Positions 44,754 through 53,252 of a DNA stretch of 64,000 bases are shown here, in pieces; within the stretch, counting starts at the first letter, position 1, and each line of letters begins with the position of its first letter. The notes under the pieces are model-generated. The model was not told where the DNA came from. It saw nothing but the letters and a program-made list of their open reading frames with translations, and ran no database searches. The DNA comes from Sphingomonas_O antarctica (GTDB lineage Bacteria; Pseudomonadota; Alphaproteobacteria; Sphingomonadales; Sphingomonadaceae). The DNA lies in the NCBI RefSeq assembly GCF_965137005.1, contig NZ_CBCRXM010000004.1, forward strand, positions 62,001 to 126,000. Direction: 5' to 3'. The position numbers and the translations under genes were made by a program.

Positions 44754-45917
44754 ATGAAGAAGCTTCTCCTCGCATCCGTCCTGATTGCCGTTCCCGCCGG
44801 TGCCGCCGCGCCACCGTTCGAAACCAGCGCGCCGATCGCGTACATGATCGACCTGTCGAGTCACGCGGTGCTCTACGCCAAGGATGCGGACCGGCAGATG
44901 CCTCCCGCGTCGATGGCCAAGATGATGACGGTCTATGTCGTGTTCGACATGATAAAAAAGGGCGAGTTGCGCCTCGACAAACAATTCACCGTGCGGCCCG
45001 AAACGTGGCAGAAATGGCATGGTGCCGCCGCTGGTTCGACGATGTTCCTGTCGCCCGGAGAGAGCGTCAGCGTCGAGAATTTGCTGCATGGCGTGGTGAC
45101 GCTGTCGGGCAATGACGCCTGTGTAGTCCTCGCCGAAGGTATTTCGGGGACCGAGGCCGCGTTCGTCGCGCGGATGAACCAGGCGGCGAAGAAGATCGGG
45201 CTGAACAACAGCAATTTCGGGACGTCGAACGGCTGGCCCGATAACGGCGTGACCCGCGTCACCGCCAAGGACCTCGCGCACCTCGCCGAGGCGACGATCG
45301 AGGAGCATCCGGGGCTGTACAAGCAATTCTACAGCCAGCGCGAATTCAGCTGGGGCAAGACGATGGGGGCGGGATCGGACATCACTCAGGCCAATCGCGA
45401 TCCGCTGCTGGGGCGCGTCGAGGGTGCCGACGGGCTCAAGACCGGGCATACCGATGAGGCGGGCTATGGCTTTACCGGCTCCGCGCAGCAGGGCGGACGG
45501 CGGCTGGTGATGGTCGTCGCCGGGTTGGGCAGTTTCAACGACCGCATTTCGCAATCGGTGAGTTTCATGAACTGGGGTTTCCGCGCGTGGACCGCCAAGC
45601 CACTGTTTGCCAAAGGGAAGCAGGTCGGTTCGGCGCGCGTCGAACTGGGTGATAGCGCGACGGTGCCGCTGGTCGCACCGCGCGACCTGGCGTTGACCGT
45701 GCCTGCCGGTAGCGACGCGGGAATGACGATGAAAATCGTTTATACCGGGCCGCTGCATCCGCCGATCGAGGCGGGTCAGCATGTTGCCGACCTAGTTGTG
45801 ACTTCAGCCGATGCCGGGGTGCAGACGTTGCCGCTCGCCGCTGCCAACGATGTCGGAGAGGCTGGATTTTTTTCGCGGCTATGGGCGGGGCTGAAATCGC
45901 TCATCGGACTGGCGTGA
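44754..45917 (+). CDS. D-alanyl-D-alanine carboxypeptidase (DacC/DacA-like)
   Basis: The product is 387 residues with a signal peptide (about 1-17). The penicillin-binding motifs are Ser53-x-x-Lys56 (SMAK), Ser118-Gly-Asn120 and Lys229-Thr-Gly231. A beta-rich C-terminal domain and a short amphipathic tail (FFSRLWAGLKSLIGLA) would attach it to the inner membrane. It trims the fifth D-Ala of peptidoglycan side chains. Its stop overlaps the GTG start of tmk. Confidence 0.95.
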   Translation: MKKLLLASVLIAVPAGAAAPPFETSAPIAYMIDLSSHAVLYAKDADRQMPPASMAKMMTVYVVFDMIKKGELRLDKQFTVRPETWQKWHGAAAGSTMFLSPGESVSVENLLHGVVTLSGNDACVVLAEGISGTEAAFVARMNQAAKKIGLNNSNFGTSNGWPDNGVTRVTAKDLAHLAEATIEEHPGLYKQFYSQREFSWGKTMGAGSDITQANRDPLLGRVEGADGLKTGHTDEAGYGFTGSAQQGGRRLVMVVAGLGSFNDRISQSVSFMNWGFRAWTAKPLFAKGKQVGSARVELGDSATVPLVAPRDLALTVPAGSDAGMTMKIVYTGPLHPPIEAGQHVADLVVTSADAGVQTLPLAAANDVGEAGFFSRLWAGLKSLIGLA

Positions 45918-46534
45918 GCCAGAGGGGCCGCTTCATCACGCTGGAGGGCGGCGAGGGGGTCGGCAAATCGACGCAGGTGCGGCGGCTGGCTAAAGCGTTG
46001 CAGGCTCGTGGCATCGAGGTGGTGACGACGCGAGAGCCGGGCGGCACGCCGGGCGCGGAGGCGATCCGTGATCTGCTGATGACCGGGGCGGCCGGGCGGT
46101 GGAATGCCGCCACCGAGACATTGCTTTTCGCCGCCGCCCGCGCCGATCACGTCGCGCGGGTGATCGAACCGGCGCTGGCGGCGGGCAAATGGGTGATTTG
46201 CGACCGCTATCTCGATTCGACGCGGGCGTATCAGGGGGCGGCGGGCGGGATCGACGATGCGGATATCGTGACGGTCAACCGCATCGGCGGGGCCATGCTA
46301 CCGGACCGGACCCTGCTGCTCGATTTGCCCGTCGAAGCGGGCCTGACCCGGGCGGGCGCACGCGGCGCGAGCGACCGGATGGGTTCGCGCGACGACACGT
46401 TTTACGACCGGGTCGATGCCGGTTTTCGCGCGTTCGCGGCGGCGGAGCCCGAACGGTTTCGCACGATCGATGCTGCGGGATCGCCCGACGAGGTGAGCAC
46501 ACGCCTGATCGCCGCATTATCGGACCTGCTGTGA
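45914..46534 (+). CDS. tmk: Thymidylate kinase
   Basis: The product is 206 residues from a GTG start. The P-loop GGEGVGKST is at 12-20, the TREPGGTPGAEAIRDLL segment and the DRYLDSTRAYQGAAGG motif bind dTMP, and the lid region carries RMGSRDDTFYDRV. It converts dTMP to dTDP. Overlaps on both sides tie it to dac and holB in one operon. Confidence 0.96.
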   Translation: MSQRGRFITLEGGEGVGKSTQVRRLAKALQARGIEVVTTREPGGTPGAEAIRDLLMTGAAGRWNAATETLLFAAARADHVARVIEPALAAGKWVICDRYLDSTRAYQGAAGGIDDADIVTVNRIGGAMLPDRTLLLDLPVEAGLTRAGARGASDRMGSRDDTFYDRVDAGFRAFAAAEPERFRTIDAAGSPDEVSTRLIAALSDLL

Positions 46535-47511
46535 CCCTGATCGGCGTCGAGCGGCAATGGGCGGAGATGGCCGCGGGGCTGACGAGCGGGCGGCTGCATC
46601 ATGGCTGGTTGCTCAGCGGGCCCAAGGGTGTCGGCAAGGCGGGTTTCGCAAAGTTTGCCGCGCAGGCGATCATCGAGGGCGCGCCTTACGCATTCCCCCC
46701 CGATGCAGAATCGCGCGCGGGCTCGCTGATCGCCGCGCGCAGCCATCCCGATTTCCGGCTGGTCGAGCGCGAGGTTTGGGACGGCTCGCCGCCGCGCATC
46801 GTAGCGTATGACCGGCGCAAGGCCGACGATCCGGTCGCGCGCAGCATTCGCATCGCGCAGATCCGCGCGCTCGAGCCCATCCTGTCGATGCCGCCATCGC
46901 TCGCCGACCGGCGGGTGATCATCATCGACGCGGCGGACGATCTGGAACGGCCCGCGGCCAATGCGTTGCTCAAGATGCTGGAGGAGCCGCCCGCCAGCAC
47001 CACCTTCATGCTGATCAGCCATGTCGCCGGGCGATTGCTACCGACGATCCGTTCGCGTTGTCGCGTGCTGCGGTTCGGCCCCCTCGACGACGCTCAAATG
47101 AGCGCGGCGCTGGCCACGGAACAGGACGGACCGGACAAAGATGCGGCGATCGCCTCCGCCGAAGGATCGCCCGGTCGCGCTATCGCCGCTTTGGGCAATC
47201 GCCTGGGCGAGATCGACGCGACTTTGGTGCGGATCGCGCGCGAGGGCGACCGCGACAATCGCCTGCGCTCGACGCTCGCCCGCAGCCTTTATGGCAAGGC
47301 GTCGGCGGCACGGTACGAAGCGTTCCTCGCGCGCGTCCCCGCCTTCATCGCCGACGAGGCGAAGCGGCTGGACGGCGCGGCCTTGGCCAATGCGATCGAG
47401 CACTGGTCGGCGACGCGGCATCTGGCGGCGATCGCGCTGCCGCAATCGCTGGCGGCGGAGACGGTGGCGTTCGAGATGCTGGGGCATGTTGCCGCCTTGG
47501 CGAAGCGGTAG
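46531..47511 (+). CDS. holB: DNA polymerase III subunit delta'
   Basis: The product is 326 residues from GTG overlapping tmk. It has the AAA+ fold of clamp-loader subunits (HHGWLLSGPKGVGKAGFAKF, RVIIIDAADDLERPAANALLKMLEEPPASTTFMLI, LPTIRSRCRVLRF), with the SRC motif intact. It works in the clamp loader with tau/gamma and delta. The tmk-holB pair is conserved in most bacteria. Confidence 0.94.
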   Translation: MTLIGVERQWAEMAAGLTSGRLHHGWLLSGPKGVGKAGFAKFAAQAIIEGAPYAFPPDAESRAGSLIAARSHPDFRLVEREVWDGSPPRIVAYDRRKADDPVARSIRIAQIRALEPILSMPPSLADRRVIIIDAADDLERPAANALLKMLEEPPASTTFMLISHVAGRLLPTIRSRCRVLRFGPLDDAQMSAALATEQDGPDKDAAIASAEGSPGRAIAALGNRLGEIDATLVRIAREGDRDNRLRSTLARSLYGKASAARYEAFLARVPAFIADEAKRLDGAALANAIEHWSATRHLAAIALPQSLAAETVAFEMLGHVAALAKR

Positions 47512-47527
47512 TCCCGATCTCTCGACG

Positions 47528-48367
47528 TCAGACGGTTACGCGCGCGCCCCGTCGCCGCATCGCCCCGCCGGCTACGCCGAACCCCATGATCAGCAAAGCC
47601 CAGCTATTCGGCTCGGGAACGGCGTCGCTGCCGATCGCATTGTCGATACCGTCGCTGAGCTCGATGGAAAAGTCGCTGAAGTCGCCACCGAAGTCGCCGG
47701 GCAGAGCCACTTCAGGATCGATAAAAGCGAAAGCCTGCGATTTCGGCGTGTAAGCATTGGCGAGACTGGTCAGGAAAATGTGGCCGGCGAAGTCCAGATG
47801 GACAGCGTCGCTGATCGTGACCGCCCCGGGGATCGTGAACACGTATTTGGCAAGGTGGTGCGCTCTGTCGTTGCAGTCGCCTCCGGTATCGGTGCATGCA
47901 AAGCTGGCGGTGATCGCGGCTCCGGCGTCGATCGACGTCAGCGCGGAGCCGGAGCCTTTCACAGCTTGTTTCGCATACCCGCTGATCGTTGCATTAGTAC
48001 CGTCATGCGTCGCAGCATAAGCCGTCAATTGGTCGAACGCGGTCTGACTTTTGGCATGGAAAACATAGTCATAGCTGAGGTTGCTGTAGGCCGTCGCCTG
48101 AACCGTAGGCCCTGCCTTGGCCTTGGATCGCACCGCCGCTGACGGTTTTTTGCGGCTATAGGTTTGCGCGGATCCCTTTTTGAGCACGGCGGTGTGCGAT
48201 CCGAACGTCGCCCCCTGTTGGGTCGAGTGCGCCTCAGTAGCATAAACATTGACCAGGAAATCGGCCACGGCAGCGCCGGGTTTCAACTTGCCCTGCGTCG
48301 GTGTTGCGACGGCTGTCCCCGACACGCCAAGCAGCGCCAGCCCCAAAATCCATGTCCGTACCGCCAT
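47528..48367 (-). CDS. PEPxxWA-CTERM sorting domain protein
   Basis: The product is 279 residues. A signal peptide (MAVRTWILGLALLGVSGTAVA) precedes a Ser/Ala/Thr-rich body with one cysteine pair (CTDTGGDC). The C-terminus is VPEPNSWALLIMGFGVAGG and then Arg residues, the same sorting signal as in the protein at 8684. It is probably exported and processed by an exosortase. The ATG at 48367 is preceded by GGGGGTGG; a GTG two codons earlier is possible. Confidence 0.88.
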   Translation of the reverse strand: MAVRTWILGLALLGVSGTAVATPTQGKLKPGAAVADFLVNVYATEAHSTQQGATFGSHTAVLKKGSAQTYSRKKPSAAVRSKAKAGPTVQATAYSNLSYDYVFHAKSQTAFDQLTAYAATHDGTNATISGYAKQAVKGSGSALTSIDAGAAITASFACTDTGGDCNDRAHHLAKYVFTIPGAVTISDAVHLDFAGHIFLTSLANAYTPKSQAFAFIDPEVALPGDFGGDFSDFSIELSDGIDNAIGSDAVPEPNSWALLIMGFGVAGGAMRRRGARVTV

Positions 48368-48493
48368 CGCCACCCCCGATTATCAAGAGGTCCCGGTAGG
48401 GCCGGTGGTTTGTCGCGTATTGTATAGAAACGAAGTCGGTGCGGTGGCTCGAGATGCTGGGGCATCTTGCGAGGCTGATGGGGCGGCACCGTG

Positions 48494-48571
48494 CGTCGCC
48501 CCCGCGGAGGCCGGGGCCGTTGGCGTCTGAGTGCCTAACCTCGAGCGGCCCCGGCCTTCGCCGGGGCGACG
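48494..48571. repeat. Palindromic repeat between the PEP-CTERM gene and queH
   Basis: The left arm CGTCGCCCCCGCGGAGGCCG and its continuation GGGCC mirror the right arm that ends GCCGGGGCGACG, with a 20-base loop. The ends CGTCGCC/GGCGACG recall the elements around tsf. It lies downstream of queH and upstream of the PEP-CTERM gene, both on the minus strand. Confidence 0.7.
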
Positions 48572-48572
48572 A

Positions 48573-49238
48573 TCAGGCTTTTGCCACTTCCGCCTCGTCC
48601 ACCCCGTAGAACAACTTCCCCGGATCGATCTCGGGCCGCCCCTGGCTCACCCGGTGCGCGTTGGTGTCGCGCAGCGAATAGACGCAGCCGCAATATTCCT
48701 GCTGGTAGAATTGTTCGCGCTTGGAAATCTCGATCATCCGCGCCGCGCCGCCGCCCTTGCGCCAATTGAATGTCCAGTAGCTCAGCCCGTCATAATGCGA
48801 CGCGGCGCGCTCGCCCGAGCCGTTGATCTGGTTCATGTCCTTCCAGCGCGAAATGCCGAGCGACGAGGTGATCACTGGAAACCCATGTTCGTGGGCATAG
48901 AGCGCGGTCCGCTCGAAGCGCATGTCGAAACACATCGTGCAGCGGATGCCGCGCTCGGGCTCATGCTCCATCCCCTTGGCGCGCTGGAACCAGTTTTGCG
49001 TATCGTAATCGGCATCGACGAATGGCACGCCGTGCTCCTCGGCAAAGCGGATATTCTCCTCCTTGCGCAGTTCATATTCGGCCTTGGGGTGGATGTTCGG
49101 GTTGTAGAAGAAGATCGTGTAATCGATCCCCGACGCCGTCATCGCTTCCATCACTTCGCCCGAACACGGCGCGCAACAACTGTGCAGCAGGACGCGTTTG
49201 TGGCCATCGGGGGGCGTCAGCACAGGGCGATCGGTCAT
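48573..49238 (-). CDS. queH: Epoxyqueuosine reductase QueH
   Basis: The product is 221 residues (former DUF208). It has HSCCAPCSGEVM (Cys21, Cys22, Cys25), CTMCFDMR and a CGC motif in YCGCVYS, which together provide the iron-sulfur and metal ligands of QueH. It reduces epoxyqueuosine to queuosine in tRNA, replacing the unrelated QueG. The ATG at 49238 fits family length; frame continuing upstream is the shadow of leuD. Confidence 0.95.
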   Translation of the reverse strand: MTDRPVLTPPDGHKRVLLHSCCAPCSGEVMEAMTASGIDYTIFFYNPNIHPKAEYELRKEENIRFAEEHGVPFVDADYDTQNWFQRAKGMEHEPERGIRCTMCFDMRFERTALYAHEHGFPVITSSLGISRWKDMNQINGSGERAASHYDGLSYWTFNWRKGGGAARMIEISKREQFYQQEYCGCVYSLRDTNAHRVSQGRPEIDPGKLFYGVDEAEVAKA

Positions 49239-49289
49239 CGGCACGCCATAGCGATTGCGCCGCGCCTTGTCGAAGGGCAGGGGAGGCGG

Positions 49290-49880
49290 ATGGAGCCAGT
49301 TTCGACCATCGCGGGCCGCGCCTATCCGTTCGGGCGCAAGAATGTCGATACCGACGTCATCATCCCCGCCAAATGGCTCAAGACGATCACGCGCTCCGGA
49401 TTGTCGCGCGGGGCGTTCGAAACGGTGCGGGCAGAGGACGGCAATGTGTTCGACGATCCGGATTTCGCGGGTGCACCGGTGCTGATCGCGGGGGACAATT
49501 TCGGCTGCGGGTCGAGCCGCGAACACGCCGCCTGGGCGCTCGACGATATGGGCATCAAGGCGGTGATCGCGCCCAGTTTTTCCGACATTTTCTCCGGCAA
49601 TGCGTTCAAGAACGGGCTGCTGACCGTCGTCCTGCCGCAGGATGCGGTCGATCGGTTGCTGGTGGTCGCGGCGGCGGGCGACCCGATCCATATCGACCTG
49701 GAGGCACAAAGCGTCACCACCGAATATCAGGACCGCTTTCGCTTCGAGATCGACCCGTTCCGCAAATCGTGCCTGATGGCGGGGACAGACGAGATCGCCT
49801 TGACGCTGGGCAGCGATACCAGCATCGCCCGCCACGAAGCGCGCCAGCCCGACTGGCTCAGTCCCAAGGAGATCGCATGA
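49290..49880 (+). CDS. leuD: 3-isopropylmalate dehydratase small subunit
   Basis: The product is 196 residues. NVDTDVIIPAKWLKTI at the start, GDNFGCGSSREHAAWAL and the NAFKNGLLTVVLPQDAVD region are the signature of the aconitase swivel domain in LeuD. It acts with LeuC in leucine synthesis, but leuC is not next to it. GGGAGG lies right before the ATG. Its end overlaps the next gene (ATGA). Confidence 0.96.
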   Translation: MEPVSTIAGRAYPFGRKNVDTDVIIPAKWLKTITRSGLSRGAFETVRAEDGNVFDDPDFAGAPVLIAGDNFGCGSSREHAAWALDDMGIKAVIAPSFSDIFSGNAFKNGLLTVVLPQDAVDRLLVVAAAGDPIHIDLEAQSVTTEYQDRFRFEIDPFRKSCLMAGTDEIALTLGSDTSIARHEARQPDWLSPKEIA

Positions 49881-50878
49881 AGGCCTTGCTCTCGACCGCC
49901 CCGGGCGGCCCCGATACGCTGGTGATGAGCGACATCGACGCGCCGACCGCCGGGCCAGGCCAGTTGCTGATCGACGTGAAGGCGTGCGCGATCAATTATC
50001 CCGACGTGTTGATTATCGAGGACAAATATCAATTCAAGCCACAGCGCCCGTTCGCGCCGGGCAGCGAGATTGCGGGCGTCGTCGCGGCGCTGGGCGAGGG
50101 TGTCAGCGGCTTTGCGGTCGGCGACCATGTGTTTGCGGTCACCGGGCATGGCGGGCTGGTCGAACAGATCGCGGTCGATGCGAGCCGCGCGATGAAAATC
50201 CCCAAGGGACGCTCGTTTGCCGAGGGCGCGGCGTTCATGATGACCTATGGCACGTCGATCCACGCGCTGGTCGATCGCGGGCACATCAAGGCGGGCGACA
50301 GCTTGCTGGTTCTTGGCGCCGCGGGCGGTGTCGGTCTTGCGGCGATCGAGCTGGGCAAGGCCTATGGCGCGCGCGTCGTCGGCGCGGTGTCGAGCGAGGA
50401 CAAGGCGCAGGCCGCGCGCGAGGCCGGAGCGGACGATGTCGTGATCTATGGCGCGGCACCGTTCGACAAGGACCAGTCCAAGGCGCTCGCCGAACAGTTC
50501 AAGGCGGCGGGCGGCAAGGGCGGTTTCAACCTGATCTATGACGGCGTCGGCGGCGATTATGCCGAACCGGCGCTGCGGTCGATCGCGTGGGAAGGGCGCT
50601 ACCTCGTCGTCGGCTTCCCGGCCGGCATTCCCAGATTGCCGCTCAATCTGACCCTGCTGAAAAGCTGCGACGTGTGCGGCGTGTTCTGGGGCGCGTTCAC
50701 CGCGCGCGATCCGGCGGCGCATGCGCGCCATGTCGAAACGCTGTTCAAGTTGTGGGACGAGGGCAAGATTTCGCCGCGTGTCACCATGACCTATCCGTTC
50801 GAACAGGGTGGTCAGGCGATCGCCGACATGGCCGCGCGCAAGGCGGTAGGCAAAATGGTGGTGACGGTCGCGAACTGA
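49877..50878 (+). CDS. NADPH:quinone oxidoreductase family protein (zinc-free MDR)
   Basis: The product is 333 residues. The N-terminal GroES-like domain starts MKALLSTAPGGPDTLVMSD, and the Rossmann domain has LVLGAAGGVGLAAIELGKAYGARVVGAVSS. There are no zinc-site cysteines in the usual positions, which fits the quinone-reductase branch of the MDR family. It probably reduces quinones or enoyl compounds with NADPH. Coupling to leuD may be just gene packing. Confidence 0.9.
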   Translation: MKALLSTAPGGPDTLVMSDIDAPTAGPGQLLIDVKACAINYPDVLIIEDKYQFKPQRPFAPGSEIAGVVAALGEGVSGFAVGDHVFAVTGHGGLVEQIAVDASRAMKIPKGRSFAEGAAFMMTYGTSIHALVDRGHIKAGDSLLVLGAAGGVGLAAIELGKAYGARVVGAVSSEDKAQAAREAGADDVVIYGAAPFDKDQSKALAEQFKAAGGKGGFNLIYDGVGGDYAEPALRSIAWEGRYLVVGFPAGIPRLPLNLTLLKSCDVCGVFWGAFTARDPAAHARHVETLFKLWDEGKISPRVTMTYPFEQGGQAIADMAARKAVGKMVVTVAN

Positions 50879-50910
50879 CGCCCTAGTCTGGACGAAACAC
50901 GAGGTATTGC

Positions 50911-51234
50911 ATGACGACTTTCGACGATCGCGAGCGTGCGTTTGAAACCAAATTCGCGCGGGACGAGGACATGATGTTCCGCATCGTGTCGCGCCGCAAC
51001 AAGCTCGCCGGGCTGTGGGCCGCCGACAAGATGGGCCTGAGCGCGGAGGAAGCCGACGCCTATGCCCAGGCGGTGATCCAGGCCGAATTCGAGGAGGCGG
51101 GCGACGAGGATGTTATCCGCAAATTGCTGGGTGACCTGACCGCGGCGAAAGTCGAGATCGACGATGCCGCGATCCGCACGATGCTTGACGACAAGGCCGT
51201 CGAGGCACGCCGCCAGTTGATGGATCCGGAATAA
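50911..51234 (+). CDS. ATP synthase inhibitor subunit zeta (DUF1476)
   Basis: The product is 107 residues. It matches the alphaproteobacterial zeta inhibitor family: MTTFDDRERAFETKFARDEDMMFRIVSRRNKLAGLWAAD, a helical body and the KLLGDLTAAKVEIDDAAIRTMLDDK end. Zeta blocks ATP hydrolysis by the F1 motor. It precedes bolA and grxD, an order common in alphaproteobacteria. Confidence 0.93.
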   Translation: MTTFDDRERAFETKFARDEDMMFRIVSRRNKLAGLWAADKMGLSAEEADAYAQAVIQAEFEEAGDEDVIRKLLGDLTAAKVEIDDAAIRTMLDDKAVEARRQLMDPE

Positions 51235-51238
51235 GCCG

Positions 51239-51481
51239 ATGCCGATGGCCGCTGCCGATATCGAGGCGCTGATCCTGGCGGGAATCCCCGATGCGTCGGT
51301 CGAACTGACCGATCTGGCGGGGGACAATGACCATTGGGCCGCGCGGGTCGTCGCGGAGAGTTTTCGCGGGCAAACGCGCATCGCGCAGCAAAAGGCGGTT
51401 TACGCGGCGCTTGGCGGGCGGATGGGCGGCGAACTCCACGCCTTGCAACTGACCACCGCCGTGCCCACTTCCGCTGCCTGA
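51239..51481 (+). CDS. BolA family protein
   Basis: The product is 80 residues with the class II KH-like fold of BolA: IEALILAGIPDASVELTDLAGDNDHWAARVVAESFRGQTRIAQQKAVYAALG, with the conserved His in GELHALQL. BolA-like proteins pair with monothiol glutaredoxins around a 2Fe-2S cluster. The next gene encodes such a glutaredoxin, 10 bases away. Confidence 0.94.
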   Translation: MPMAAADIEALILAGIPDASVELTDLAGDNDHWAARVVAESFRGQTRIAQQKAVYAALGGRMGGELHALQLTTAVPTSAA

Positions 51482-51491
51482 TATTCGAGGG

Positions 51492-51827
51492 ATGCAAGCG
51501 ATGACCGACGACGCCACCGCCCGGATCGAAGGGATCGTCAAGACGAACCCCGTCGTGCTGTTCATGAAGGGTACGCCCCTGTTCCCGCAATGCGGCTTTT
51601 CGAGCCGCGCGATCTCGATCCTCGAACATATCGGCGTCGAATTCGAGACCGTCGACGTGTTGCAGGACCAGGGCATTCGTCAGGGCATCAAGGCCTATTC
51701 GGATTGGCCGACCATCCCCCAGCTGTACGTCCATGGCGAATTCGTCGGCGGATCGGACATCATGATGGAGATGTACGAGGCGGGCGAGCTCCACGAAATG
51801 TTCGGCGGCGAAAAGCCCGCGAACTGA
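51492..51827 (+). CDS. grxD: Monothiol glutaredoxin (Grx4 family)
   Basis: The product is 111 residues. The active site CGFS has Cys34 in FMKGTPLFPQCGFSSRA. WPTIPQLYVHGEFVGGSDIMMEMYEAGEL carries the glutathione-binding TIPQ and GGSD motifs. It carries or delivers iron-sulfur clusters, probably in complex with the BolA protein from the adjacent gene. Confidence 0.96.
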   Translation: MQAMTDDATARIEGIVKTNPVVLFMKGTPLFPQCGFSSRAISILEHIGVEFETVDVLQDQGIRQGIKAYSDWPTIPQLYVHGEFVGGSDIMMEMYEAGELHEMFGGEKPAN

Positions 51828-51832
51828 CGTCG

Positions 51833-51860
51833 CTACAATTGTAGTTGACTACAAATGTAG
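51833..51860. promoter_or_regulatory. Twin TACA-N2-TGTA operator (BlaI/MecI/CopY type)
   Basis: Two dyads, CTACAATTGTAG (51833-51844) and CTACAAATGTAG (51849-51860), are centred 16 bases apart. Both fit TACA-N2-TGTA, the core of BlaI/MecI and CopY operators. A -35-like TTGACT (51845-51850) lies between them and partly inside the second. The site is 19 bases before the ATG of the next gene. No BlaI-type regulator gene is in the window. Confidence 0.65.
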
Positions 51861-51879
51861 CGTCGGTTACCCGGCGCTC

Positions 51880-52365
51880 ATGAAGCACGCAATAATCCTC
51901 TCGCTCGGCCTCGCCTTCGCGGCGACTGCTGCCCCTGCAACCGCGCACGATGCGATATGCACCGCCATAGAACGGCACGAGCCGAAAAGCTGGTTCACGC
52001 CGGAGCAAAAGGCCTTCATCCAGGCCAAATGCGGCGTCGATGTCGATGACCACCAGCGCAGTCTGAACATTCAGAACAATGTGATGATCTGTCCCGACGG
52101 GCGCACGGTCGATGACCCGTACGTCAAGGTGATGAGCGACGACGTATCACGCCGCGCCAACGACTTCGCGCGCAACGTGATGAAACAGGCCGACGTCCAG
52201 CGCGCCATTGCGCTGACCACCAACGACAGCGTCCACAAGGCGATCGCCGAAGCCAATGTGGACGCACGCGTCGCCGAAGCGCTGGCCCAGGCCGACATCG
52301 CGCGCACCACCGCCGCGCGCGTTCGCGACGCACTAACCAAGTCGGGGCTGGGCGACACGCACTAA
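51880..52365 (+). CDS. Secreted hypothetical protein under BlaI/CopY-like control
   Basis: The product is 161 residues. A signal peptide ends near ATAH (23). Three cysteines (about 27, 51, 70) and a helical Ala/Asp/Val-rich C-terminal half (AIALTTNDSVHKAIAEANVDARVAEALAQADIARTTA) are seen. I do not recognise the family. There is no good ribosome site, and with the TTGACT element the transcript could be nearly leaderless. Its function may be linked to cell-wall stress or copper, the usual cues for such operators; that is inference. Confidence 0.7.
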   Translation: MKHAIILSLGLAFAATAAPATAHDAICTAIERHEPKSWFTPEQKAFIQAKCGVDVDDHQRSLNIQNNVMICPDGRTVDDPYVKVMSDDVSRRANDFARNVMKQADVQRAIALTTNDSVHKAIAEANVDARVAEALAQADIARTTAARVRDALTKSGLGDTH

Positions 52366-52403
52366 GTCTGGAAAGTCGGGGGCGCGATGCTACACCACCG
52401 TCC

Positions 52404-53252
52404 ATGACTTCGGAAAACTCGGTGCAATTGTCCCCGCTGGTGCGCCGCATCACGGCGGACAACCCGTCCGCATTCACCTTTACCGGCACGCAGACCTATC
52501 TTGTCGGGCACGGCGAGGTGGCGGTGATCGACCCCGGCCCCGACGAGCCGGGGCATATCGACGCAATCCTCGCGGCGACGGCGGAGGAGCGCATCGTCGC
52601 GATCCTGTGCACGCATACGCACAAGGATCATTCGCCCGCCGCCGCGCCATTATCCGAGCGGACGGGCGCACCGATCATCGGCTGCGCGCCGTTGGTGCTC
52701 GAAGATGCCGGCCCGCGCGCCGACGCGTCGTTCGACAGAACGTATGCGCCCGACCGCGTGCTGTCGGACGAAGAAACCGCCACGGGCACAGGCTGGACGC
52801 TGACCGCGGTGGCGACGCCCGGGCACACGTCCAACCATTTGTGCTTCGCGCTGGAGGAGGAGGGCGGCCTGTTCACCGGCGACCATGTCATGGGCTGGTC
52901 GACCACCGTGATCAGCCCGCCCGACGGCGACATGGCCGATTACATGGCGAGTTTGGCGAAGCTCGAGGCGCGCAAGGACGCAATTTATTATCCCGCGCAT
53001 GGCGATCCGGTCGAAAAGCCGCAGCGTTTCGTGCGCTCGCTGGCAGGGCACCGGCGTCAGCGCGAAGGGCAGATCCTGCGCCTGATCGACGGCGGGACCG
53101 GCACCATCGAAGCGATGGTCCCGAAAATGTACGCCGGCATCGATCCGCGCCTGCACGGCGCGGCGGGGCGTTCGGTGCTGGCGCACCTGATCGATCTTCA
53201 GCAGCGCGGCGTGGTCGCGCAGACGGGCGACGACTGGCGCCGCGCGGCATGA
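52404..53252 (+). CDS. MBL-fold metallo-hydrolase (LACTB2-like)
   Basis: The product is 282 residues. The metal site is THTHKDH (His71, His73, Asp75, His76), with further ligands in ATPGHTSNH, GDHVMGWSTTV and YPAHGDP. A C-terminal winged-helix region (RREGQIL...VVAQTGDDWR) is typical of the LACTB2 group. The substrate is uncertain; relatives act as nucleases or thioesterases. Its stop overlaps the next ATG. Confidence 0.9.
   Translation: MTSENSVQLSPLVRRITADNPSAFTFTGTQTYLVGHGEVAVIDPGPDEPGHIDAILAATAEERIVAILCTHTHKDHSPAAAPLSERTGAPIIGCAPLVLEDAGPRADASFDRTYAPDRVLSDEETATGTGWTLTAVATPGHTSNHLCFALEEEGGLFTGDHVMGWSTTVISPPDGDMADYMASLAKLEARKDAIYYPAHGDPVEKPQRFVRSLAGHRRQREGQILRLIDGGTGTIEAMVPKMYAGIDPRLHGAAGRSVLAHLIDLQQRGVVAQTGDDWRRAA

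Noticed and set aside
48531..49289. Long plus-strand extension upstream of leuD
   Set aside because: It is the shadow of queH; LeuD starts at 49290 with its own ribosome site.
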